64,000 bases of DNA from assembly GCA_051881315.1 (NCBI GenBank), contig JBJEPQ010000029.1, positions 206,407-270,406 of the forward strand, given 5' to 3'. Source of the stretch: CAG-488 sp051881315. Lineage in GTDB: Bacteria > Bacillota > Clostridia > Oscillospirales > Acutalibacteraceae. Below, piece after piece: positions 7,667 to 16,338 of this stretch. The notes under the pieces are model-generated. The model did not search any database. It had not been told where the DNA came from and saw only the letters and a program-made list of their open reading frames with translations. Within the stretch, counting starts at the first letter, position 1. Each line of letters starts with the position of its first letter. The position numbers and the translations under genes were made by a program.

Positions 7667-8932
7667 TTGAAAAGATGCCTGATTATGATAACAAGCGGTT
7701 TCCCTTACGGAATGAGCGAAACCTATATAGAGTCAGAGATTATTTTTCTGAAAGATCGCTTCGACAAGGTTATTGTTCTTCCTATTGAGCTTGATCCGCA
7801 AGCCCCTCTTATGCGTAAGCTCCCCGACGGTATAGAATACTGCAACGTTTCCGAAAAGAAACAAAGCGTTGCGAGAACGCGCGACGTGTTCGGCGGACTG
7901 CGCAACATTGTTTCCCCTACAAAATATTTAAAATACGACAAGGACGAGATCGGCAGCAATTTCAGAAAAAGAATGTTCTTTGAATATTTCTGCAATCGCT
8001 CCGTCAGAAGCTACGGAGAATGTCTGAAAGCCCTTGAAAAATATGACCTGAGCGAATACGGCAGTATTACAGTTTACAGCTATTGGTTTTTTGCAACGGC
8101 GTTTGTCGGAGCCTTGCTCAAGGATCATTTTTCTGAATTTTGCAGTGACGTGCAGTTGATTTCCAGAGCTCACGGATACGATGTTTATGAGGAAAGAAAC
8201 GCTTTGAATTACCTTCCCCTCAGAAGTTTTCTTCTTGAAAAATGCGACGCGGTTTATCCCTGCTCCGATGTTGGAACGGAACACATCACGTCGAGGTATC
8301 CCGAATACTCATACAAGATAAAAACGGCGCACCTCGGAACGGTTGATTCAGGTCTCGGCAAACAGTCCGAGGACGGTCTGCACATTGTTTCTTGTTCGCT
8401 GATAACAAATATAAAGAGAATTGATAAAATTATTGATATACTTGAAAAACTTGAAAAAAACGGTAATTATAATATCAAATGGACGCATATCGGCGACGGA
8501 AACGGAAGAGCCGAGCTTGAAAAAAGCATAAAAGCAAAGCTGAAATTCACAAAGACGGAATTTCTCGGAAACATTCCTAATAATGAGGTTTACGATTATT
8601 ATAAAAATAATGCCGTTGATCTGTTTATCAGTACAAGCAGGAGCGAGGGCTTGCCTGTTTCAATGATGGAGGCGGCGTCCTTCGGTATTCCGATAATCGC
8701 AACCGATGTCGGCGGAGTCTGTGAAATCGTGGAGGACGGACGAAACGGTATGCTTCTTCGAGAGAGAGCTTCCGCAGAGGAGTTTGCCGAGTGCATTGAA
8801 AAATTCTACGGTTTAAGCAGATCGGAAAAGAACGAATACAGAGATAATTCAAGAGTGCTCTGGGAGAAAAAATTCGATGCAAGTAAAGCATATGCGGATT
8901 TTTTCCCTGTCCCTACGCTGTCTCGGTATTAA
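7667..8932 (+). CDS. Glycosyltransferase family 4
   Basis: The protein has the two Rossmann-like domains of GT-B enzymes. The C-terminal half carries the GT4 pattern GNIPNNEVYDYY, then STSRSEGLPVSMMEAASFGIPIIATDVGG with the E-x7-E nucleotide-sugar motif, and EIVEDGRNGML. The start is uncertain. The ATG at 7652 coincides with the predicted transcription start and has no ribosome site, whereas TTG at 7667 follows GGGGTGA; the TTG is used here (421 residues). Context with an O-antigen ligase-like protein and a BY-kinase points to exopolysaccharide or capsule assembly. The sugar transferred is unknown. Confidence 0.85.
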   Translation: MKRCLIMITSGFPYGMSETYIESEIIFLKDRFDKVIVLPIELDPQAPLMRKLPDGIEYCNVSEKKQSVARTRDVFGGLRNIVSPTKYLKYDKDEIGSNFRKRMFFEYFCNRSVRSYGECLKALEKYDLSEYGSITVYSYWFFATAFVGALLKDHFSEFCSDVQLISRAHGYDVYEERNALNYLPLRSFLLEKCDAVYPCSDVGTEHITSRYPEYSYKIKTAHLGTVDSGLGKQSEDGLHIVSCSLITNIKRIDKIIDILEKLEKNGNYNIKWTHIGDGNGRAELEKSIKAKLKFTKTEFLGNIPNNEVYDYYKNNAVDLFISTSRSEGLPVSMMEAASFGIPIIATDVGGVCEIVEDGRNGMLLRERASAEEFAECIEKFYGLSRSEKNEYRDNSRVLWEKKFDASKAYADFFPVPTLSRY

Positions 8933-8945
8933 GGAAAGGATAATT

Positions 8946-10193
8946 ATGGTTTCACTGAAAAACGGTATTTTGAAAATCAATTATACTGCTTATGAGCGAG
9001 CCAAGCGATTGTTTGAGTTTACGTTTCTGCTGAATATGATCGTAATGTTTGCTTTCTATGATGTGAAAAATGCCGGTCCGATTGCAGCTATTCTGATGTT
9101 TGCCGCAGCGTGTATTCTGATGGTTGAAAAAAACAAAAGCAGTATCGTGATACCCTACATTTCAATATGGTACTTTCTGCTGATTGTTTACGGTGTACTT
9201 TCCGGACTGTGGGCACAGTTTTTTACGACCTACAATCTCGGCTTTGCAACCAAGCTGATAATCATATTGCTGATATCCACCTCGATTGCGATATATGTGG
9301 ACGATATGGCGGATCTTGACCGGATTCTGTCTCTTTTTGTAGCAGGATCGTTAATAATAGTTCTGCTTGAATGTACCGCAGTACCTGCCGACGGATGGGT
9401 TCGCGGAAGTGTGGGCAGCTATTTCAGCGGCAATAACCCGAACGACCTTACGATATGGATGGATTTTGCGGCTTCCATCGCCTTTTACAGAGCATATGTT
9501 AAAGGCAAAAAGCCGATGTATATTCTTGTAGTAATATTTGTTGTATTCTGCGCATTCTCAAGCTCAAGAAAAGGTCTTATGGCGGCGATAGCCGGACCTA
9601 TGATGATAGTTCTGCTCTCATTCAGAAAAAGAGGTTATGCCCTGCGTCTGTTGGCTTCTGTAATTATAGTTGCTCTCATTGTCTTTCTCGTTATGGAGAA
9701 CGAAACGCTTTATGGGGTTATCGGAAAAAGATTTGATACGATGTTTGATTACGTGAGAGGAGAGGGCCAGGACAGCAGTCTTTCTGTCAGACAGTATTTT
9801 ATCAGCGTTGCAAAGGAAATGTTTCAGGAATCTCCGCTGATAGGCAAGGGTATGGGTAATTTCGCCTTTATTCTTGACAGCAGATATTCATTGGGTAAAT
9901 TTTACAGTCACAACAACTATTGGCAGCTTCTCAGCGAGCTTGGACTGATCGGTTGCACGCTGTATTATTCAATGTATGTGTTCTGTCTGATAAAGCTATT
10001 GAGATATTATTTTGCCGACGGAAGAAAGGCTTCCGTACTGTTTATTACAGCGATTGTAATGATGGCGGTGCTTGATACCGGCATCATAAGCTACAGTTCA
10101 AAATACGGCCAGCTTGTTATCGCAATAGTTTACTGTGCGACCTATGCGATACAAAGCGACGGCGGAAGAAAATACGGAATGAATAAGCAATAA
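8946..10193 (+). CDS. O-antigen ligase/polymerase-like membrane protein
   Basis: The 415-residue protein has about ten to twelve hydrophobic segments and a large extracellular loop late in the sequence. In that loop, SVRQYFISVAKEMFQESPLIGKGMGNF followed by HNNYWQLLSELGLIG (each quoted only in part) is the pattern of the Wzy/WaaL (O-antigen ligase) family, including the conserved His-Asn before the last helices. Start is the ATG at 8946 behind GGAAAGGA. It lies 13 bases after the glycosyltransferase stop. Likely role: polymerisation of lipid-linked repeat units or their transfer to an acceptor. Confidence 0.82.
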   Translation: MVSLKNGILKINYTAYERAKRLFEFTFLLNMIVMFAFYDVKNAGPIAAILMFAAACILMVEKNKSSIVIPYISIWYFLLIVYGVLSGLWAQFFTTYNLGFATKLIIILLISTSIAIYVDDMADLDRILSLFVAGSLIIVLLECTAVPADGWVRGSVGSYFSGNNPNDLTIWMDFAASIAFYRAYVKGKKPMYILVVIFVVFCAFSSSRKGLMAAIAGPMMIVLLSFRKRGYALRLLASVIIVALIVFLVMENETLYGVIGKRFDTMFDYVRGEGQDSSLSVRQYFISVAKEMFQESPLIGKGMGNFAFILDSRYSLGKFYSHNNYWQLLSELGLIGCTLYYSMYVFCLIKLLRYYFADGRKASVLFITAIVMMAVLDTGIISYSSKYGQLVIAIVYCATYAIQSDGGRKYGMNKQ

Positions 10194-10212
10194 CAGTTTT
10201 GGAGTGATTTAA

Positions 10213-11682
10213 TTGAGATCTTATTCGGAAAAGAAAAATTCAAAGGGATTGGAAATCAATATTGTTGCATTTTTCAGGGAATTGTCCAAAAAGCTCTGGA
10301 TCATAATTGCCGTTACGGTTATCGGTGCGATATGCGGAGCGGTTTTTGCAGAGGCGACAAAGACAGAGACCTACACTTCTACGGTTTCTTTCGTTGTCAA
10401 CACAGCAACGGAGAACGAGCAGGCGGCGAGCGGCGAGATCAATGCACAGATCAATATGGCGGGCACGTTCAGCTATATTCTCTCCAGCCGTGTTATGAAA
10501 GAGGCAATAGTTGAAAAATATCCCGGAGAAGTGAATTACGGAACCGTGGATAAAAGCATTTCGGTAAAGGTAGTTACCTCCACTAACGTTATTGTTATGT
10601 CCGTCACGGCAGAGGATCCGAAGGTTGCATATGGAATTGCAAATACGGTAGTCGAAGTTTACGGGGATATAGTTTCTGAAACCTATCCTAATGCGAAGCT
10701 TACGCTTTGTGACAGACCGGTTCTTTCAACCTATCCCAATACGGATAAGTCGGCAATTTCTTTTGCCGCTATGTTTGGTTTCATCGCCGCTGTTCTGTGC
10801 TGTGTTATCTTCTTTATAATGTTCCTTGTCAAGGATACCGCAAAGTCAGCAAACGAGCTCAGCGACAAGCTTGATGTCCACATCCTCGGCTCGGTTCAGC
10901 AGGTCACGAATAAAAATAAGACCGCAAAGGGACTTCTCGTTACGGACAGAAAAAACGGCTTCTCGTTTATTGAAACCTATAAGTCGATCCGAACAAAAAT
11001 CGAGAACAATTCCGCAAGGACGGGCAACAAGGTTTTCATTGTTACGAGTGCCTGTGAAAACGAGGGCAAAACGACAACCTGCGTAAACATTGCACTTTCC
11101 CTTGCACAGAACGGAAAAAATGTCCTCATCATTGACGCCGATCTCAGAAAGCCTTCCGTAAGCAAGCTCCTTTCACTTCCGGACACGGAGTACGGTCTCA
11201 GCGATGTTATTATCGGCAGGGCGACACTTGATACCGCAATCAAACGTGTAAACAGCTTTGACGTGTGTGTCCTTGCAGACCAGAAGGGCGTTGCCAATCC
11301 ATCCGAGCTTCTTTCCACGGAGAAGATGGAGGCAACGATTGAGGAAGTCAGAAAAGAGTTTGACTACATTCTTATTGATACCGCTCCTGCAAGTCTTGTT
11401 ACCGACACCTCGGTTATTGCCGGATTTGTCGATGCGGCGATAATCGTTGTGCGTGAGGACTTTGCACCTTACTCAAGGATCAGAATGTCTATCGAAGACA
11501 TTGATGCAAACGGCGCAGAGATCATCGGCTGTATCTTTAATGCCGATACAAGCAATGTCAGCAAAAACGGTCGATACGGACGCCGTTACGGCGGCTACGG
11601 TAAGGCCGGCAAAGACAGCTACGGCAGCTACGGCGGTTACGGCAGCTATGGCTACGGCTACGGTCAGAGTGCTAAAAAATAA
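10213..11682 (+). CDS. Single-chain bacterial tyrosine kinase with Wzz domain and Tyr-rich tail
   Basis: One 489-residue chain combines both parts that many Firmicutes split. Residues about 10-215 form a Wzz/CapA-type chain-length domain with transmembrane segments at each end (about 27-47 and 185-207). Residues about 260-450 form a CapB/CpsD-type kinase with Walker A SACENEGKTTT (about 278-288), Walker A' VLIIDADLRKPS and Walker B YILIDTAPA. The tail (about 455-485) is built of YGG, YGS and YGY repeats, the usual autophosphorylation cluster. Start is TTG at 10213 behind TTGGAGTG. It probably controls length or export of the polysaccharide made by the two genes upstream. Confidence 0.9.
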   Translation: MRSYSEKKNSKGLEINIVAFFRELSKKLWIIIAVTVIGAICGAVFAEATKTETYTSTVSFVVNTATENEQAASGEINAQINMAGTFSYILSSRVMKEAIVEKYPGEVNYGTVDKSISVKVVTSTNVIVMSVTAEDPKVAYGIANTVVEVYGDIVSETYPNAKLTLCDRPVLSTYPNTDKSAISFAAMFGFIAAVLCCVIFFIMFLVKDTAKSANELSDKLDVHILGSVQQVTNKNKTAKGLLVTDRKNGFSFIETYKSIRTKIENNSARTGNKVFIVTSACENEGKTTTCVNIALSLAQNGKNVLIIDADLRKPSVSKLLSLPDTEYGLSDVIIGRATLDTAIKRVNSFDVCVLADQKGVANPSELLSTEKMEATIEEVRKEFDYILIDTAPASLVTDTSVIAGFVDAAIIVVREDFAPYSRIRMSIEDIDANGAEIIGCIFNADTSNVSKNGRYGRRYGGYGKAGKDSYGSYGGYGSYGYGYGQSAKK

Positions 11683-11700
11683 TTATTGAATAGCAATAAA

Positions 11701-11738
11701 AACCTCTTTCGCATATTATAAAGCGAAGGAGGTTTTTT
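11701..11738 (+). terminator. Terminator-like hairpin whose 3' arm contains the next gene's ribosome site
   Basis: A 12-bp stem (AACCTCTTTCGC at 11701-11712 with GCGAAGGAGGTT at 11723-11734, one G-U pair) has a 10-base A/T loop and is followed by four more T, ending two bases before the ATG at 11740. The GGAGG at 11729-11732 region is inside the 3' arm, so in a transcript running through, the ribosome site of the next gene would be paired. Confidence 0.8.
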
Positions 11739-11739
11739 A

Positions 11740-12363
11740 ATGCACGAGCTTGAAAAAATGATCGAAAAATATCGGCAGGAGCTTGTTGAATTTTCAAAGC
11801 AGAACATAGCCGCCGACGAAGACTTTTTCAGCGAAGAAAAGGACGAAAAAGATGTTCAGGCAATTCCCGTTATGGCGAACGCCCTCAAGTTTCCCGTAAC
11901 CGCAGGGGAGAAAGAGGAGATAGACACCTATGCCGACTACGAGGATTTTCAAAAGAAAAACCCGTCCAAGGGCAGTATGAAGGTTCAGGTGACAGCGGGC
12001 GGACAGAGCTATCCAATAATCAATGCCATTGTCAAGGTTCGCATACCGCTCAGAACGGGCGACAGGGAGATTTTCTCAGGCTATACCGATATCAACGGAA
12101 TTGTGGACAACATTGTCCTGCCTGCTCCCGACAGCAGCATTTCCTTTGATGAGGAAAATTCGACCGTACCGCCGTTTTCCGTATATGAGGTGACGGTCAC
12201 TCACCCGAATTTTGCGAAATCGGAATTTTTCAATGTTCCCGTCTTTGCAAACATAAAGGCGATCCAGCCGGCTCAGATGGTTCCCCTGACGGAAACCGGC
12301 GAAGAACCCGGAACGGTCACGATACCTGAGCAGTCAATGGGACTTTTCGGAGGTGAGGTCTGA
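11740..12363 (+). CDS. Unknown protein paired with a peptidoglycan-binding protein
   Basis: The 207-residue protein starts with a charged, helical segment (1-60) and continues with a beta-rich region (about 75-185) containing VQVTAGGQSYPIINAIVKV and GYTDINGIVDN. That region resembles the transthyretin-like carboxypeptidase-regulatory fold found in surface and spore proteins. No signal peptide or membrane segment. The stop overlaps the next start by one base (TGATG), so the two proteins are probably made together. Its ribosome site is embedded in the hairpin of the preceding terminator-like structure. Function unknown; a spore or cell-wall role is suggested only by its neighbours. Confidence 0.65.
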   Translation: MHELEKMIEKYRQELVEFSKQNIAADEDFFSEEKDEKDVQAIPVMANALKFPVTAGEKEEIDTYADYEDFQKKNPSKGSMKVQVTAGGQSYPIINAIVKVRIPLRTGDREIFSGYTDINGIVDNIVLPAPDSSISFDEENSTVPPFSVYEVTVTHPNFAKSEFFNVPVFANIKAIQPAQMVPLTETGEEPGTVTIPEQSMGLFGGEV

Positions 12364-13700
12364 TGCCTGATTTGCCGATAGTACCCGAATTTATCACCGT
12401 CCACTTAGGCAAGCCGAGTGCCGCCGCGAGAAATGTCCGTGTTCCATTCTCCCAGTATATAAAGAATGTCGCTTCAAGTGAGATCTACCCGACATGGCCG
12501 GAAAGCTCCCTGAGAGCGAATATTTATGCCGAGATCACATTTGCTCTCAACAGAATATATACCGAGCATTACAGGTCAAGAGGCTACGATTTTGACATCA
12601 CAAATTCAACCCAGTTCGACCAGTATTATGTCGAGGGCAGAGATATATTCGAAAATATAAGCCGTGTGGTGGACGATATTTTCAACGATTATGTTGTAAA
12701 GCAGGGACAGATACAGCCTTATTTCACCCAGTATTGCGCCCAAAGCTGTGAGGGACTTTCTCAGTGGGGAACGGTCACGCTTGCCAATCAGGGTTATACC
12801 CCGTACCGCATACTGCAATACTACTACGGCAACGATATTGATATTATCAGAAATGCGCCGATCAAGACTAACACCCCAACATATCCCGGAACTCCGCTGA
12901 GGCTCGGAAGCGGCGGAGAGGATGTTGTTGAGATACAGCGAGAGCTTAACAGAATAGCCGCCAATTATCCGTCGATACCGAAAATCACAGAGTCAACGGG
13001 ATATTTTGAACAGACTACGCAGACCGCTGTTAAACAGTTTCAGAAGATATTCAACCTTGTTCAGGACGGAATTGTCGGCAAGGACACATGGTATAAGATC
13101 AAGCAGATATACAACGGAATAAAAGGTCTGTCAGAGCTTTATTCGGAGGGCATAACGATAAGCGAGATCGAAAGGAAATATGAAAGACTTCTGAAGCTCG
13201 GCACACGGGGACCGTCCGTCAGGATACTGCAATACTATCTTCAGTTCCTCAGCTTCTTCAATCTGAAGCTGCCGTATGTGTCCATGGACGGAATATTCGG
13301 TCAGGAGACCTATGACGCCGTGGTGACATTCCAGTCGCTTTACGGACTTGACGTTGACGGAATTGTCGGAAAGAACACATGGGATATGATTCAGGACGCA
13401 TATATAGGCGTGCTCAATTCTCTTCCCGATGAATACAGAAGCTATTCGTCACTGCTTTATCCGGGATACATTATTACAACGGGAGCAAGCGGAAAGGTTG
13501 TCGAACAGCTCCAGACATTTTTGAAAACCATTGCGAATAACAACCCTGCGGTTCCCCAAGTAACCGTTGACGGCTATTACGGCGATCAGACGAAAAATGC
13601 CGTGCTTGCCGTTCAGAAGCTCCGGGGACTTGAACAGAACGGTCAGGTCGGCGTGCTGACATGGAATGCGATCGTCAATCTTTACAATCAGTACAGATAA
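12363..13700 (+). CDS. SpoIID-like protein with three peptidoglycan-binding domains
   Basis: In this 445-residue protein, residues about 20-160 resemble the SpoIID/LytB domain (IKNVASSEIYPTWPESSL, AEITFALNRIY, then CEGLSQWGTVTLANQG). Three PG_binding_1 modules follow: about 178-248 (LRLGSGGEDVVEIQREL to DGIVGKDTW), 280-345 (LKLGTRGPSVRILQYYL to DGIVGKNTW) and 370-440 (ITTGASGKVVEQLQTFL to GQVGVLTW). No signal peptide is seen, as in several spore proteins loaded inside the mother cell. Likely a cortex or wall-binding protein active in sporulation or germination; whether the SpoIID-like part is catalytic cannot be told here. Confidence 0.78.
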   Translation: MPDLPIVPEFITVHLGKPSAAARNVRVPFSQYIKNVASSEIYPTWPESSLRANIYAEITFALNRIYTEHYRSRGYDFDITNSTQFDQYYVEGRDIFENISRVVDDIFNDYVVKQGQIQPYFTQYCAQSCEGLSQWGTVTLANQGYTPYRILQYYYGNDIDIIRNAPIKTNTPTYPGTPLRLGSGGEDVVEIQRELNRIAANYPSIPKITESTGYFEQTTQTAVKQFQKIFNLVQDGIVGKDTWYKIKQIYNGIKGLSELYSEGITISEIERKYERLLKLGTRGPSVRILQYYLQFLSFFNLKLPYVSMDGIFGQETYDAVVTFQSLYGLDVDGIVGKNTWDMIQDAYIGVLNSLPDEYRSYSSLLYPGYIITTGASGKVVEQLQTFLKTIANNNPAVPQVTVDGYYGDQTKNAVLAVQKLRGLEQNGQVGVLTWNAIVNLYNQYR

Positions 13701-13766
13701 CCGAAAATTGTATATATTAACCTGTTCCGAAAATAATAACATTATACTTTTCACGGAGAAATGATT

Positions 13767-15185
13767 ATGGATAATGTTTTATTTTCGGATTTTTATGAAA
13801 ATGAGAAATTCTTTGACAAGTATTTCAGGACGGATATAAATTATGACGTTGTTGCAACAAGATTTAATGCCGGAGGAAGAAAAGCCAAGCTTTATTTCAT
13901 CGACGGATTTATAAACGGCGAGACCTCCGAGCGTGTTATGAATTTTATGATGCAGGCGAGCAACGTCAAGTCCGATTTCAAGTCACCCGAAGCCTTTGCT
14001 CAAAGTATGATTGCCTATATGGAGATGGAGCTCAGCCGTGATGTTGACAAGATCGCCAAGGTCGTTTATTCGGGCGCAATGCTCGTTATCGTTGACGGCT
14101 TTGACACAGGCTTTCTTGTCAAAACAAGGAGCTATCCCAAGCGGGATGTCGGCGAGCCTGATAACGATAAGGTGCTCAGCGGAGCGCACGACGGTTTTGT
14201 GGAATCGTTGCTGATAAATACAGCGTTGATTCGCCGCAGGATCCGTGACCGAGACCTCGTTATGGAGGTCAGGCAGGCGGGCGTGAGGTCGAAAACCGAT
14301 ATCGCAATATGCTATCTGAAAGGGAAGGCTGACGAAAGGACGGTTGCCGACCTGCGTGAGCGGATTGATAAAATCGACGTCAACACCTTGAATATGAGCC
14401 AGGAAAGCGTTATCGAATGTCTGGTAAGGAAGCAGAAATGGAATCCGTTCCCCAAGGTCAGATATACCGAACGTCCCGATGCGGCGTCGGCATCAATAGC
14501 GGAGGGAAGCATTATCCTCTTTGTAGACAATTCACCTGCGGCAATGATAGTCCCGACAGGCTTTTTCGATTTTTTGCAGGACACGAATGACTATTATTTT
14601 CCGCCCTGCGTGGGCACCTACCTGCGCTTTGTCAGAGGACTGATTTTCGGGCTTGCACTTTTGCTTGCGCCTGTGTGGTTTTTGCTGATTAAAAATCCGG
14701 ACTATATCCCGGAATGGCTGAATTTTATCAAAATAAAGGAATATTATTCAATGCCGATAATCGCACAGCTTTTGATAATCGAGGTCGTTATCGACGCCTT
14801 GAAGCTTGCGTCGCTGAATACGCCGAACGCCCTGAGCAATTCTTTCAGCGTGATCGGTGCGCTCGTTTTGGGCGATCTTGCCGTCAGCGCAGAGCTGTTT
14901 TCCTCCGAGGTCGTGCTGATAATGGCTTTTGTCGCCATAGCTAATTTTGCACAGCCGAGCTTTGAGCTGGGATATGCTTTCAAGCTGTCGAGGATATTTA
15001 TGGTTGTCCTGACTGCGATTTTTAACCTGTGGGGCTTTATTGCAGGACTTGTTACAGTGATGCTCGTAATAGCCTTTACCGTGACGGTCACTGGCAGAGG
15101 ATATCTTCATCCGCTTATTCCGTTCAATGCCAAGGCGATCGGCCGCCTGCTTATCAGGCAATCTATTAGTAAGGACAATACATGA
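13767..15185 (+). CDS. GerA-family spore germination protein (GerAA/SpoVAF type)
   Basis: The protein (472 residues) has a soluble N-terminal half and four to six membrane segments in the C-terminal half (about 290-450), the layout of the GerA A-subunit/SpoVAF family. Supporting motifs are GFLVKTRSYPKRDVGEPDND (P-x-R-x-V-x-E-P), the run around GFVESLLINTALIRRRI, and FPPCVGTYLRFVRGL before the first membrane helix. Such proteins sit in the spore inner membrane and respond to germinants or to SpoVA. The ATG at 13767 is chosen because ACGGAG (13753-13758) is correctly spaced; an ATG at 13761 is too close. No GerB or GerC partner follows, which favours a SpoVAF-like role. Confidence 0.88.
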   Translation: MDNVLFSDFYENEKFFDKYFRTDINYDVVATRFNAGGRKAKLYFIDGFINGETSERVMNFMMQASNVKSDFKSPEAFAQSMIAYMEMELSRDVDKIAKVVYSGAMLVIVDGFDTGFLVKTRSYPKRDVGEPDNDKVLSGAHDGFVESLLINTALIRRRIRDRDLVMEVRQAGVRSKTDIAICYLKGKADERTVADLRERIDKIDVNTLNMSQESVIECLVRKQKWNPFPKVRYTERPDAASASIAEGSIILFVDNSPAAMIVPTGFFDFLQDTNDYYFPPCVGTYLRFVRGLIFGLALLLAPVWFLLIKNPDYIPEWLNFIKIKEYYSMPIIAQLLIIEVVIDALKLASLNTPNALSNSFSVIGALVLGDLAVSAELFSSEVVLIMAFVAIANFAQPSFELGYAFKLSRIFMVVLTAIFNLWGFIAGLVTVMLVIAFTVTVTGRGYLHPLIPFNAKAIGRLLIRQSISKDNT

Positions 15186-15186
15186 A

Positions 15187-15220
15187 AAGGGGGCTTTCGC
15201 TTATTGCGATAGCCCCTTAT
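15187..15220. terminator. Bidirectional terminator between the GerA-family gene and manA
   Basis: Arms AGGGGGCT and AGCCCCTT (15188-15195 and 15211-15218) with inner pairing CGC/GCG. T-rich tracts follow in the plus direction and CTTTTC follows in the minus direction, serving the two converging genes. Confidence 0.75.
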
Positions 15221-15230
15221 TTATATTTTA

Positions 15231-16190
15231 TTAAAGTCTTGTTTCAAGCAGTTTGACGTTTCCGCTGACGGTGAACTTACCTTTTGCGGCAGGGATAAAA
15301 ATGCTTTCGCCTTTCTTCATTCCGAGCTTTTCGCCGTCACATTCGATTTCTGCGCCACCCTCAAGGCAGAGCAGGGAAACGAAGGAGTCCTCGTCGCTGA
15401 CCGAGGAATACTCGCCGTCAACGCTCAGCTCATACATCGTGAACAGCTCGCAGGAGGTGAGCTTGCTCCTCGTGGCATTGTCGAATTTTTCCGTTTCACG
15501 GTCGGACTGATCGGGGATTGACGGAGGACAAAGCTTTGTAACATCCGCCGCCTTGTCAACATGAAGCTCACGGGGCTTGCCGTCCTTGCCGAGCCGTCCG
15601 TAATCGTAAATTCTGTATGTAGTGTTTGAGTTCTGCTGTACTTCGGCAAGAAGTATTCCCTTGCAGATTGCGTGCATAGTACCCGACTCGATGAAGAATA
15701 CATCGCCCTTGTGTACCTTGACACGGTTGCAAATGTCCATCATATCGTCGCTCTGAGCGGCTTTTTTAAATTCCTCAACCGTTACATTCCTGTTGAAGCC
15801 GAGTATAAGCTCGGCGTCGGGATCGCAGTCGAGAATGTACCACGCCTCGGTCTTTCCGTATTCGCCCTCAACCCTCATCGCATATTCGTCGTCGGGATGC
15901 ACCTGAATTGAAAGATCTCTCTTTGCGTCAATGAACTTGATAAGCAGCGGGAAAAATTCGTATTTTTCTCCCTTTTTGCCGCAGATGCTCTTGTCCTCAA
16001 GATAGACCTCCTGCAAGGTCTTACCCTCATACTGTCCGTTGAGCACGGTTGACGGGCCTGCCGGATGACAGGAGAGCACCCAAGCCTCGGCGGCAGGATC
16101 CTTGTCGGTCTTTATTCCGTATTCAGTAATCAGTCTTGTTCCGCCCCAGATGTTGTCCGCAACGAAGGGCGACAGCTTTACCATTTCCAT
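15231..16190 (-). CDS. manA: Mannose-6-phosphate isomerase, class I
   Basis: ManA interconverts mannose-6-phosphate and fructose-6-phosphate. The 319-residue protein is the short Firmicutes form. Zinc-site residues are seen in QVHPDDEYA (about 96-104) and in the ESGTMHAI segment (about 168-175); the N-terminus shows ADNIWGGTRL and the cupin domain continues to the C-terminus. It is monocistronic, with its own promoter just upstream and a shared terminator downstream. It could supply mannose-derived precursors for the polysaccharide genes nearby, but the gene is also a normal sugar-catabolic one. Confidence 0.93.
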   Translation of the reverse strand: MEMVKLSPFVADNIWGGTRLITEYGIKTDKDPAAEAWVLSCHPAGPSTVLNGQYEGKTLQEVYLEDKSICGKKGEKYEFFPLLIKFIDAKRDLSIQVHPDDEYAMRVEGEYGKTEAWYILDCDPDAELILGFNRNVTVEEFKKAAQSDDMMDICNRVKVHKGDVFFIESGTMHAICKGILLAEVQQNSNTTYRIYDYGRLGKDGKPRELHVDKAADVTKLCPPSIPDQSDRETEKFDNATRSKLTSCELFTMYELSVDGEYSSVSDEDSFVSLLCLEGGAEIECDGEKLGMKKGESIFIPAAKGKFTVSGNVKLLETRL

Positions 16191-16224
16191 ATTAAACCTT
16201 CTTTTCTGTGAAAATTCCGAAAGT

Positions 16225-16253
16225 ATTATACATTATAACTTTGATAATGTAAA
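16225..16253 (-). promoter_or_regulatory. Promoter for manA
   Basis: On the minus strand, TTTACA (16253-16248) and TATAAT (16230-16225) are 17 bases apart, 35 bases upstream of the manA start. Confidence 0.7.
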
Positions 16254-16271
16254 TATAAAAACAAAAAACTA

Positions 16272-16301
16272 TTGACAAAACGAACAAATGTTCGCTATAA
16301 T
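16272..16301 (+). promoter_or_regulatory. Promoter of the tail-fibre-like gene
   Basis: TTGACA (16272-16277) and TATAAT (16296-16301), both perfect, are 18 bases apart. The spacer contains the LexA-type operator annotated separately, so repressor and RNA polymerase would compete directly. Confidence 0.85.
16281..16294. promoter_or_regulatory. LexA (SOS) box
   Basis: CGAACAAATGTTCG matches the Gram-positive LexA/DinR consensus CGAAC-N4-GTTCG at every fixed position and is a perfect 5-bp dyad extended by A/T. It lies between the -35 and -10 boxes, the position expected of a repressor site. I saw no other copy in the window. Confidence 0.85.
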
Positions 16302-16338
16302 AATACCGATGCTATTGGGGAGGCAGAGGAGATATAAA

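Noticed and set aside
13701..13766. SigG-type promoter for the GerA-family gene
   Set aside because: CATTATA is present as a possible -10 box, but no acceptable -35 element lies 15-17 bases upstream.
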